From the NCBI RefSeq assembly GCF_002209535.1, contig NZ_NJIG01000002.1, forward strand, positions 248,001 to 312,000: DNA of 64,000 nucleotides, read 5' to 3'. The stretch comes from Achromobacter marplatensis (GTDB lineage Bacteria > Pseudomonadota > Gammaproteobacteria > Burkholderiales > Burkholderiaceae_B). This document shows, in pieces, positions 1 through 8,491 of the stretch (position 1 is the first letter of the stretch; each line of letters begins with the position of its first letter). Under the pieces are notes generated by a model. It had not been told where the DNA came from, made no database searches, and worked only from the letters and a program-made list of their open reading frames with translations. The translations under genes were made by a program, and so were the position numbers.

Positions 1-1126
1 GCAACGGGGAGGCCAGATCCATCCCCAGCAAGGCCAGCCCGCACGCATGCTCCACCGGGGCCAGGCCGGTGGCGAACACGCGGGGCATCAGGTCGGTCAG
101 GCCGGCGGTGATGAAGCGGTCGACCTGACGCGCTTGCGCGAACTCCGCCAACAGGGCGGTGGGACTGGCCTCGGGGCGGGCCAGCCAGCCCGCCAGCGTC
201 TGAGCCAGGCGGGCGGCGTCGCGCAGCCCCAGGTTCAGGCCCTGGCCCGCGACCGGGTGCAGGGTCTGGGCGGCATTGCCGATGGCGGCCACGCGGCCTT
301 GCACTTGCGCCCGGCGGGCGGCCAGCGACAGCGGAAAGACATGGCGCGGCGCCTGGCTGGACAGTCGGCCCAGGCGGTCGCCGAAAGCGGCCGACAGCGC
401 TTTCGAGAAAGCCGTGTTGTCCAGCGCGGCCAGTTCGGTGGCGCGATCCGGGGCGCTGCACCATACGACGGAATAGGCGTCCGGCGTCTGCGGGTGGGGC
501 AGCAAGGCCAGTGGTCCTTCGGCGGTGAAGCGTTCCCAGGCCCAGCCGCGGCGCGGCAGGGTGGCATGGGCGGTGGTCAGCACCGCGTGCTGGCCGTAGT
601 CGCGGCGTACGTCGGCCGCGCCCGCGCCGTCGGACTGCACGGCGACCTGGCAAAGCAGCGTGGTGTCGCCCTGCACGATGCGCACGCCGTCCGCGTCCTG
701 GCTGTCCACGCGCGCGGCAGGGCCCGGCAGGACGGTGACGCCACAGGCGGCCACGCATTCGTCCAGCTTGGCGTGCAGCCCCGAATAGGCGACGACGCTA
801 CCCAGCTGCGGCACGCCGAAGTCGGTGTTCTGGATCACGGTGCGGCCCAGCCGTCCGCGCTGCGATACATGAATGTTGCGGATGTCGGCCGAACGTTCGG
901 GCCAGGCATGCAGCGATTCCAGCAGCACGCGGCTGCCATGGTTCATGGCCAGCACGCGGGGGTCGGCCGCGGGCACGGCCGCAGCAGGCGTCGCCGGGGC
1001 GGGCGCGGCGCCCGCGAGCAGGGCGATGCGCGCCGGATCCGGTGCCACGCGCGCCAGCATCAGGGCCAGAACGCGGCCCACGGGGCCGGCGCCAAGAATC
1101 GCAATGTCGAAGGCGGATGCAGTCAT
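1..1126 (-). CDS. UbiH/UbiF/Coq6-family FAD-dependent monooxygenase (3' end cut by window)
   Basis: Flavoprotein hydroxylase of the ubiquinone-biosynthesis type. Reading leftwards from the ATG at 1126, the protein opens with MTASAFDIAILGAGPVG, a Rossmann FAD-binding strand with the GxGxxG pattern. Near the other end the family's second FAD motif is visible as GNAAQTLHPVAGQGLNLGLRD. About 375 codons are present against a family norm near 390–400, so only a short C-terminus is missing. No stop occurs before the window edge. The gene is divergent from a TM2-like gene, and pepP lies beyond that on the same strand. Which ring position it hydroxylates cannot be decided from sequence alone. Confidence 0.88.
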   Translation of the reverse strand, partial: MTASAFDIAILGAGPVGRVLALMLARVAPDPARIALLAGAAPAPATPAAAVPAADPRVLAMNHGSRVLLESLHAWPERSADIRNIHVSQRGRLGRTVIQNTDFGVPQLGSVVAYSGLHAKLDECVAACGVTVLPGPAARVDSQDADGVRIVQGDTTLLCQVAVQSDGAGAADVRRDYGQHAVLTTAHATLPRRGWAWERFTAEGPLALLPHPQTPDAYSVVWCSAPDRATELAALDNTAFSKALSAAFGDRLGRLSSQAPRHVFPLSLAARRAQVQGRVAAIGNAAQTLHPVAGQGLNLGLRDAARLAQTLAGWLARPEASPTALLAEFAQARQVDRFITAGLTDLMPRVFATGLAPVEHACGLALLGMDLASPL

Positions 1127-1147
1127 GTCCCGATTTTAACCGTCCAC

Positions 1148-1153
1148 TACAAT
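1148..1153 (+). promoter_or_regulatory. TACAAT -10 box upstream of TM2-like gene
   Basis: A TACAAT hexamer lies 52 bases before the ATG of the TM2-like gene. The same hexamer recurs before several genes in this window (3167, 9635, 15958, 50814). No convincing -35 is seen here. Confidence 0.4.
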
Positions 1154-1205
1154 CCGGGACAGCCAGCGCGGTGGGTCGCGCGGCCCACTCTCCCGGTTGA
1201 TCGAT

Positions 1206-1670
1206 ATGACGCAGGTTCAGGCTTCCCCTTCGCTGTCCGCCGTATCCGCCCGCCGCCCGCGCGGCAAAGTCGCCGTGGGGCTGTTGGCCTGCCTGTTCGG
1301 CTGGCTGGGCGCCCATTGGTGGTATCTGGGCCGGCGCCACGCCTGGCTGGTCACCACACTGTCACTCGTCTGCCTGTTCTGCGCGTTTCGCTTCTACCCC
1401 GTCTGGTACGACAACCCCGCGTTCTTCCTGGTCTTCATTCCGATGATCGACGGGTTCATCGAAAGCGCGGTGTTCTCGCTGATGCCGGACGAGAAATTCG
1501 ACCGCCTGTACAACCCCGAGCTGGGCCGCCCCACCGCCACGGGATGGGGGCCGGTGCTGGTCGCCATCCTGGCCTGCCTGGTGGGCTCGGTCGTCTCGAT
1601 GTTCGCCATCGCCATGGTGGTGGTCTACGTCTGGGTGGCGATGGGCTGGCTGGACGGGCTGGTGCTGTAG
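1206..1670 (+). CDS. TM2-domain-like small membrane protein
   Basis: Predicted inner-membrane protein of 154 residues. After a short basic N-terminus (RRPRGK) there is a hydrophobic hairpin reading VGLLACLFGWLGAHWWYLG. This is the TM2 signature, with a G-x-H-x-x-Y-L-G turn. A second hydrophobic pair occupies roughly residues 45–80, and a final segment lies near 125–150. A TTG codon sits three codons earlier, but the ATG at 1206 is preferred. Function is unknown; TM2 proteins have no agreed bacterial role. It stands alone between the divergent monooxygenase and convergent pepP. Confidence 0.7.
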   Translation: MTQVQASPSLSAVSARRPRGKVAVGLLACLFGWLGAHWWYLGRRHAWLVTTLSLVCLFCAFRFYPVWYDNPAFFLVFIPMIDGFIESAVFSLMPDEKFDRLYNPELGRPTATGWGPVLVAILACLVGSVVSMFAIAMVVVYVWVAMGWLDGLVL

Positions 1671-1690
1671 GGTCGGGGCTGTGGGGCCGG

Positions 1691-3034
<1,344 letters not shown>

Positions 3035-3144
3035 GGCGGGCAGGGGCGCGAACCCCGCGAAGGTGTGGATGCGGCTTACTTTACCCCGCTATCGCGCGGA
3101 AACAACAGCGGGCGGGGTTCCCGCGGCGTCCGCGCGGGATTCAC

Positions 3145-3172
3145 TGGACCGTCAGATTCGCGCTGCTACAAT
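3145..3172 (+). promoter_or_regulatory. Promoter of the riboswitch transcript
   Basis: TGGACC (3145–3150), a 16-base spacer and TACAAT (3167–3172) form a plausible sigma-70 promoter. Transcription would begin near 3179, just before the first conserved riboswitch bases. Confidence 0.55.
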
Positions 3173-3179
3173 CGCGGCT

Positions 3180-3405
3180 CTGTCATTGGGGAGTAGCCAT
3201 CCTTTGTCCCCAAAGGAGTTAGCGTCAACAGACTTGGTGGTTCAGGGCCGCGTAGCGGTTGCTAGAACTCCATGGCGCTAACGGTTTCCATGCAAGCGGC
3301 CTGCCCGCCGCATGGATCAGCCAGGCGAGACCTTTGGCCGCGTTGCGTTCACCCTGGCCGGGCGAGCCGTAGCGTCGCGCCAATTGGTTTCTGCTCGTCC
3401 GGCTG
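3180..3405 (+). ncRNA. yybP-ykoY family (manganese) riboswitch
   Basis: The 230-base leader of the antiporter gene carries the conserved blocks of the yybP-ykoY aptamer. GGGGAGTAGCC lies at 3188–3198, GTCAACA follows some 25 bases later, and GGCGAGACCTTTGGCC lies at about 3324–3339, matching the conserved loop that contacts the ion. Between them, GGAGTTAGCG and CGCTAAC-type segments can pair to make the long variable arm. In characterised examples (E. coli mntP and alx, Lactococcus yoaB) Mn2+ binding turns the gene on. Boundaries are approximate. I could not fold the RNA or run a covariance model. Confidence 0.85.
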
Positions 3406-3412
3406 CGTTCAT

Positions 3413-4417
3413 ATGTTGCTCACCCTGTTTCTGTTTTTCCTGTCCGCGGCAGTGATTTACTTCGCCTGCGAATTCTTCGTCAATGGCGTTGAATGGGTCG
3501 GACACCGCTTCCATCTGGGCGCCACCGCCACCGGCACCGTGCTGGCCGCGTTCGGCACCGCATTGCCGGAAAGCGCGGTCACCTTCATGGCCGTCATGTT
3601 CGGCGACACCCCGGAGCAGAAAGACATCGGCGTCGGCGCGGCCATGGGCGGCCCCCTGGTGCTGGCGACCCTGGCGTACGCCGTAGTGGGTTTCGCCCTG
3701 TGGCGCGCGCGCCGGGGCCAGACGACGCAAGCCAACTGTATCAACGCGGACCAGCGCCGGCTGGCCCGCGACCAGGCCTGGTTCATGGGCATCTTCATCT
3801 TCAAGGTGGGCCTGGGCCTGCTGGCCTTCGCGTGGAAGCCCTGGCTGGGCATCCTGTTCCTGGCGACGTACGGCCTGTACATCAAGCGCGAACTGAGCCA
3901 TGACGAGGAACGGACCGACAGCGAGGACCTCGAGCCGCTCAAGCTGCGCCCCCGCGATGAGGACCCGACCATGTTCTGGGCCGCGACGCAGACGATCCTG
4001 GCGCTGGTGGTCATCGCGGGCGCCTCGCACGTGTTCGTCAACCAAATCGAAGTGCTGGGAATTTTCATGGGCGCGTCGCCGCACGTGGCCGCCTTGCTGC
4101 TGGCGCCCGTCGCCACCGAATTGCCCGAAATCATGAACGCGCTGATCTGGGTGCGCCAAGGCAAGGAACGCCTGGCGCTGGCCAACATTTCGGGCGCGAT
4201 GATGATCCAGGCCACCATCCCCAGCGCCTTGGGTATCTTCATGACGCCGTGGCTGCTGGATGCCCCCTTGCTGGCCGCGGGCCTGTTCACGATGCTGTCG
4301 ATCGGCCTGCTGTGGCTGCGTTTCCGCCGCTCGGTGATGAGCGTGCCGGCCTTGTCGGCGGTGGGCGGCTTCTATGCCTTGTTTGCGGCATATCTGGGGT
4401 GGCACTTCTACGTCTGA
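3413..4417 (+). CDS. CaCA-superfamily sodium/calcium (cation) antiporter
   Basis: Inner-membrane cation exchanger of 334 residues and about ten hydrophobic segments. The two inverted alpha-repeats that form the ion site are visible: GTALPESAVTFMA near residues 42–54 and ATELPEIMNALIWV near 227–240. Both carry the acidic residue expected for divalent cation binding. A charged cytosolic loop (HDEERTDSEDLEPLKLRPRDEDP) separates the halves. The ATG at 3413 follows directly on the riboswitch leader; the longer in-frame extension would translate the aptamer and is rejected. The riboswitch suggests that Mn2+ is a physiological substrate or signal. Ca2+ specificity cannot be read from the sequence. 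Confidence 0.9.
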   Translation: MLLTLFLFFLSAAVIYFACEFFVNGVEWVGHRFHLGATATGTVLAAFGTALPESAVTFMAVMFGDTPEQKDIGVGAAMGGPLVLATLAYAVVGFALWRARRGQTTQANCINADQRRLARDQAWFMGIFIFKVGLGLLAFAWKPWLGILFLATYGLYIKRELSHDEERTDSEDLEPLKLRPRDEDPTMFWAATQTILALVVIAGASHVFVNQIEVLGIFMGASPHVAALLLAPVATELPEIMNALIWVRQGKERLALANISGAMMIQATIPSALGIFMTPWLLDAPLLAAGLFTMLSIGLLWLRFRRSVMSVPALSAVGGFYALFAAYLGWHFYV

Positions 4418-4438
4418 TCCCGGACCTTGGTGCGAATT

Positions 4439-4480
4439 GCGGCGCAGGCTCAGCGGGGCCTGCGCCGCTTTTGCATTTTT
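4439..4480 (+). terminator. Rho-independent terminator of antiporter gene
   Basis: GCGGCGCAGGC pairs with GCCTGCGCCGC across a short loop and is followed by TTTTGCATTTTTT. Confidence 0.85.
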
Positions 4481-4514
4481 TGGCGGTTTTCCGGGCAGTT
4501 AAGGCCCATAAACC

Positions 4515-4543
4515 TTGTCCATCAGTGGAAACCCGCGTAAAAT
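4515..4543 (+). promoter_or_regulatory. Sigma-70 promoter of the magnesium-transport leader
   Basis: TTGTCC (4515–4520), a 17-base spacer and TAAAAT (4538–4543). The predicted start near 4550 gives a leader of about 330 bases before the MgtC-domain gene. I saw no clear PhoP-type direct repeat. Confidence 0.6.
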
Positions 4544-4574
4544 TCCGTTGTTATCCATCCCAGGAGCAGTCTTC

Positions 4575-4628
4575 GTGAATACCGATTCCGGCGAAAGTAG
4601 TCGATCTTGCATCGACCTCGCTGTCTGA
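4575..4628 (+). CDS. Leader ORF 1 (17 aa) in the mgt leader
   Basis: A GTG codon eight bases after CAGGAG opens a 17-codon frame, MNTDSGESSRSCIDLAV, ending in TGA. It is rich in serine and acidic residues. The stop overlaps the left arm (TGACAGG, 4626–4632) of a possible stem with CCTGTCA at 4660–4666, an arrangement typical of translation-coupled leaders. It lies inside the predicted mRNA leader of the MgtC-domain gene. No homologue is known to me. It is offered as a candidate regulatory peptide by analogy with mgtM/mgtP of Salmonella. Confidence 0.4.
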   Translation: MNTDSGESSRSCIDLAV

Positions 4629-4878
4629 CAGGAAACACGCAGAACTCCATCTGCCGCATCCTGTCATGCAGGTTGCGGCGTATCCCAAGCCTCGGGCGCG
4701 AGTCCAGGCAATAGCGCAGGCCTTCGGCTTGCCGGGAATCTCCCCAACGTAAACCGCCAGAACCGCCGCTTGCCGCAGCGCCAGCGTTCGTGCACGTCTT
4801 GTGTTCGTCCGTCATGCGCCGCGCAGTTGCGCTCGCGTACTCGCGATCACGCTCCCCATTCTTGCAATGGAGGTCGTT
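4629..4878 (+). promoter_or_regulatory. Untranslated leader between leader ORF 1 and the MgtC-domain gene
   Basis: About 250 bases with no credible gene. They hold the TGACAGG/CCTGTCA stem arms and other short GC-rich inverted repeats, and end in GGAGG six bases before the next start. Regulatory use is inferred from position only. Confidence 0.35.
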
Positions 4879-5214
4879 ATGCGTTTCTTCGACTTGTTCC
4901 TACGCCGCGCTGGCGTGGACCGCGCCACCGCCCTGGGCCGCCGCCGCGGCACGTCGCGCTTGACGGTCATCTGTCCGCGCGACGAACTGGGCGCCTTGCG
5001 CAAGCAGATCTGCCTGGACTTCAGCGCCGCCGGCCTGGATGTCTCGCAAGTGCAGATCGACCAAGGCCAGGACCCGAGCATGGCGTCGGCTTGCATCACC
5101 GTCAATTGCCCCCCGGAACTGCGGGCGGAACTGATGTCGCAAGCGCGCCGCCTGAGCGCCAATCCCGCCGTGCGCCACGTGCATTTCGGCGCGCAAGCCG
5201 CCGCAATGGCCTGA
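4879..5214 (+). CDS. Stand-alone MgtC C-terminal (ACT-like) domain protein
   Basis: A 111-residue soluble protein. MRFFDLFLRR is followed by a region (SRLTVICPRDELGALRKQI, then DVSQVQID, ACITVNC, LRAELMSQARRLSANPAVRHVHF) with the beta-alpha-beta-beta-alpha-beta rhythm of the ACT-like C-terminal domain of MgtC/SapB proteins. The membrane domain of MgtC is absent. The start is fixed by GGAGG at 4869–4873. It lies upstream of mgtA on the same strand, so a role in Mg2+ homeostasis, perhaps as modulator of MgtA, is inferred. The MgtC relationship rests on pattern, not on a search. Confidence 0.6.
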   Translation: MRFFDLFLRRAGVDRATALGRRRGTSRLTVICPRDELGALRKQICLDFSAAGLDVSQVQIDQGQDPSMASACITVNCPPELRAELMSQARRLSANPAVRHVHFGAQAAAMA

Positions 5215-5243
5215 CGCCAGCGCCTATCCCCACAGGAGAGATC

Positions 5244-5309
5244 ATGCCTAGTGCCTTAGACCCCGAACCTCGATCGCGCCAAGTGCATGGCGCCGGCATG
5301 CCTGTCTGA
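5244..5309 (+). CDS. MgtL-like leader peptide upstream of mgtA (21 aa)
   Basis: An ATG five bases after AGGAG opens a 21-codon frame beginning MPSALDPEPRSR and ending in GMPV. Prolines fall at positions 2, 7, 9 and 20, with the acidic/proline run DPEP followed by basic residues. Enterobacterial MgtL begins with EPDP followed by prolines and arginines; there this motif destabilises ribosomes at low Mg2+ and so exposes mgtA to transcription. The strong ribosome-binding site, position about 320 bases before mgtA, and motif all fit the same role. Homology is not claimed; convergence is possible. Confidence 0.6.
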   Translation: MPSALDPEPRSRQVHGAGMPV

Positions 5310-5631
5310 CCTGTCATCTCCCTGCGAGCCGACCGGCCGGACAGTCATCCCGGTTCCGACGGACTCCGCAGCAAAGAATCCCCGGCCACGCCCCCAGAGG
5401 CCAACGGCGCCGGTTTCGATTCCCTAGCTAGCCCCCTTTCCGTTTTCCGCACCCGGCGCGACTTCGACGCGATCCGGACACCGGCAACTTTGCCCCGGTG
5501 CCTGCGCACGCCTGTACGCGGCGGATTGACGGCTTTCCCGCGAAAGCCGCGGCCCGCTGCTGCCCGCGCGCAGGCCGAGGGGCAGGCGCGCCCGTGTCTC
5601 CGACAACAACACCAAAAACCGGAGCACTCCG
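5310..5631 (+). promoter_or_regulatory. C-rich mgtA leader downstream of the leader peptide
   Basis: A 320-base stretch without a credible gene. It starts with TGACCTGTCA around the leader-peptide stop and is strongly C-rich (for example CCCCGGCCACGCCCCC near 5378), which would suit Rho loading as described for Salmonella mgtA. It shares CTGTCTGAC and CCTGTCAT with the leader ORF 1 region (4621–4667). It ends in CGGAGC before the mgtA ATG. Confidence 0.45.
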
Positions 5632-8439
5632 ATGTTGACGTTCCTGAAATCGTTTTTTTCTTCCGCCGCAGGCCGACGGCGCGCAGGCCGCCACTTCCGG
5701 CGGTCCCCCATGCTTGAGCAAGGCGGCCATACCGTTGCGGCGTCCGCCGCTTCCGACACGTCGCGCCGCGCCAACCGCCGCATGCTCGACATGTCCCGCA
5801 TGGGCCTGGATGCCTTGTTTTCGCTGCTGGGCAGCGGCCGGGGAGGCCTGTCTGAAGATCAGGCGCAGACCGCGCGCGAGCGCCACGGCGCCAACGAGGT
5901 TGACCACGAGAAGCCCTTGTCCTGGCCCGCCCACCTGTGGCTGTCCTACCGCAACCCGTTCAATCTTCTCTTGACCGCGCTGGCCGCCCTGTCGTGGCTG
6001 ACCGATGTGTGGATGGCCGAACCGGACGATCAGTCCTGGACGGCAGTCGTGATCATCGGATCGATGGTCGTGATTTCGACGGTGCTGCGCTTTGCGCAGG
6101 AACTCCGTTCGAACCGGGCGGCCGAGGCATTGAAGGCCATGGTGCAGAACACCGCCACCGTGCTGCGCAGCGGCCCCATGGCGTCAGCGGGGGACGGCAC
6201 CAGCCACCGCCCCTACGGCGCGCCCCTGCACGAGTCCGGCTCGCATCAGTTGGAAGTGCCGCTGGCGGAGCTGGTGCCGGGCGACGTGGTGCTGCTCTCC
6301 GCGGGCGACATGATTCCCGCCGATTGCCGCATCCTGAACGCCAAGGACCTCTTCATCGCGCAGGCTGCTCTGACGGGCGAATCGCTGCCGGTCGAAAAGC
6401 ATGCCGTCCAGCGCGAGGAGACCGGCAATTCGCTCGAGCTGGAGAACATGGCCTTCATGGGCACCAATGTGGTCAGTGGCTCGGGCTGCGCGCTGGTCGT
6501 GGCGACGGGGGCCAACACGTATTTCGGCCATCTGGCAGGACGCGTCACCCAGGCCACCCGCGCGCCCACGCAGTTCCAGCAGGGCATCAACCGCGTCAGC
6601 TGGGTGCTGATCCGCTTCATGCTGGTCATGGCGCCGATCGTCATGCTGATCAACGGCTTCACCAAGGGCGACTGGCTGGAAGCGCTGCTCTTCGCGCTGG
6701 CCATCGCGGTGGGGCTGACCCCCGAGATGCTGCCGATGATCGTCACGGCCACGCTCGCCAAGGGCGCATTGCGCATGTCGGGCCGTAAAGTCGTCGTCAA
6801 GCGGCTGGATGCGATCCAGAACCTGGGCGCGATGAACGTGCTGTGCACCGACAAGACCGGCACGCTCACGCAGGACCGCATCGTGCTGGAACGCCACACG
6901 GACGTCTACGGCACCACCAGCGACGATGTGCTGGCCTACGCCTACCTGAACAGCTACTACCAGACCGGCCTGAAGAACCTGCTGGACGTGGCGGTGCTGC
7001 AGCATGCCGAAGTGCAGCGTCGCCTGAACCTGGCATCCCGCTACCGCAAGGTCGATGAGATTCCTTTCGACTTTTCGCGGCGCCGGATGTCGGTGGTGGT
7101 CAACGAGACCGAAAATGGCCGCGACCACCACGAACTGATCTGCAAGGGGGCGCTGGAAGAAATGCTGTCTGCCTGCACGCGGTTGCGCGTGGGTAGTGAG
7201 GTGCACCTGCTGACCGATTCGCGCCGGGCGGACATCCGCCGGGTGACGGCCGAGCTGAACCGCGACGGCCTGCGAGTGATTGCAGTGGGCGTCAAGGAAA
7301 TGCCGCCCACGCAGGAGGTCTATGGCGTGGCGGATGAATCCGACCTGGTGCTGGTGGGCTATATCGCCTTCCTGGATCCTCCCAAGGAATCGACCGGCCC
7401 CGCGCTGGCGGCGTTGAAGGCCTCTGGCATCGAGGTGAAGGTTTTGACGGGCGACGTCGAACTGGTCACGCAGAAAGTGTGCCGTGAAGTGGATTTCGAG
7501 GTGCGCAAAGTCTATCTGGGCGCCGAGATCGAGGCCATGAACGACACGCAGCTTGCCGCCGCCGTACTCGAAGCGAACGTGTTCGCCCGGCTGACGCCCG
7601 CACACAAGGAGCGCATCGTGCGCAGCTTGCGCGCGCAGGGCAATACGGTGGGTTTCATGGGAGACGGCATCAATGATGCGCCCGCCCTGCGCGCCGCCGA
7701 CGTGGGTATTTCGGTGGATTCCGCGGTGGATATCTCGAAGGAGGCGGCCGACATCATCCTGTTGGAAAAGAGCCTGATGGTGCTGGAAGACGGCGTGATC
7801 GAAGGCCGCAAGACCTTCTGCAACATGCTCAAGTACCTGAAAATGACCGCCAGCTCGAATTTCGGCAACGTGTTTTCGGTATTGGTGGCCAGCGCCTTCC
7901 TGCCTTTCCTGCCGATGCTGCCCATTCACCTGCTGCTGCAGAATTTGATGTACGACATTTCCCAGACGGCGATTCCGTTCGACAATGTCGACGAAGAACT
8001 CCTGAAAAAGCCGCAGCAATGGGACCCGGACGGATTGGGTCGCTTCATGGTGTTCTTCGGTCCGATCAGCTCCCTCTTCGACATCGCCACCTATGCGCTC
8101 ATGTGGTACGTGTTCCAGGCCAACGCGCCTGAGCATCAGACGCTGTTCCAGTCGGGCTGGTTCGTCGAAGGCTTGTTGTCGCAGACCTTGATCGTGCATA
8201 TGATCCGCACCCGCAAGATTCCCTTTCTGCAAAGCCGTGCCGCATGGCCGTTGATGGCGATGACGCTCATGGTGGTGGTCATGGGGCTGATCCTGCCGTT
8301 CTCGCCGCTGGCTGAATACTTCCAGCTGCAAGCGTTGCCGTGGAGCTACTTCCCGTGGCTGGTGGGCATCTTGTTGAGCTACTGCGTCCTGACGCAACTG
8401 CTCAAGGGCATCTGGGTACGCCGCTACGGCTGGCAATAA
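5632..8439 (+). CDS. mgtA: Magnesium-translocating P-type ATPase
   Basis: Inner-membrane P3B-type ATPase that imports Mg2+, 935 residues (enterobacterial MgtA is close to 900). An amphipathic basic N-terminus precedes the E. coli MgtA-like RNPFN segment. Actuator motif TGES is at residues 248–251. The phosphorylation motif DKTGTLT begins at D407, and the hinge GDGIND is at 677–682. Ten transmembrane helices are expected; the last six lie after residue 740 (LKMTASSNFGNVFSVLVAS, PIHLLLQNLMYDISQ and so on). The gene follows an MgtC-like domain gene and an MgtL-like leader peptide, so expression is probably controlled at the leader by Mg2+. Confidence 0.96.
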   Translation: MLTFLKSFFSSAAGRRRAGRHFRRSPMLEQGGHTVAASAASDTSRRANRRMLDMSRMGLDALFSLLGSGRGGLSEDQAQTARERHGANEVDHEKPLSWPAHLWLSYRNPFNLLLTALAALSWLTDVWMAEPDDQSWTAVVIIGSMVVISTVLRFAQELRSNRAAEALKAMVQNTATVLRSGPMASAGDGTSHRPYGAPLHESGSHQLEVPLAELVPGDVVLLSAGDMIPADCRILNAKDLFIAQAALTGESLPVEKHAVQREETGNSLELENMAFMGTNVVSGSGCALVVATGANTYFGHLAGRVTQATRAPTQFQQGINRVSWVLIRFMLVMAPIVMLINGFTKGDWLEALLFALAIAVGLTPEMLPMIVTATLAKGALRMSGRKVVVKRLDAIQNLGAMNVLCTDKTGTLTQDRIVLERHTDVYGTTSDDVLAYAYLNSYYQTGLKNLLDVAVLQHAEVQRRLNLASRYRKVDEIPFDFSRRRMSVVVNETENGRDHHELICKGALEEMLSACTRLRVGSEVHLLTDSRRADIRRVTAELNRDGLRVIAVGVKEMPPTQEVYGVADESDLVLVGYIAFLDPPKESTGPALAALKASGIEVKVLTGDVELVTQKVCREVDFEVRKVYLGAEIEAMNDTQLAAAVLEANVFARLTPAHKERIVRSLRAQGNTVGFMGDGINDAPALRAADVGISVDSAVDISKEAADIILLEKSLMVLEDGVIEGRKTFCNMLKYLKMTASSNFGNVFSVLVASAFLPFLPMLPIHLLLQNLMYDISQTAIPFDNVDEELLKKPQQWDPDGLGRFMVFFGPISSLFDIATYALMWYVFQANAPEHQTLFQSGWFVEGLLSQTLIVHMIRTRKIPFLQSRAAWPLMAMTLMVVVMGLILPFSPLAEYFQLQALPWSYFPWLVGILLSYCVLTQLLKGIWVRRYGWQ

Positions 8440-8491
8440 GTCTGTGCATGCTGCGGCGGGCCGCAACGCCCGCCGCCATCGGGAGAAGAAT

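Noticed and set aside
4801..4878. N-terminal extension of the MgtC-domain gene from a GTG at 4801
   Set aside because: GGAGG six bases before ATG 4879 fixes the start; the extension has no domain character.
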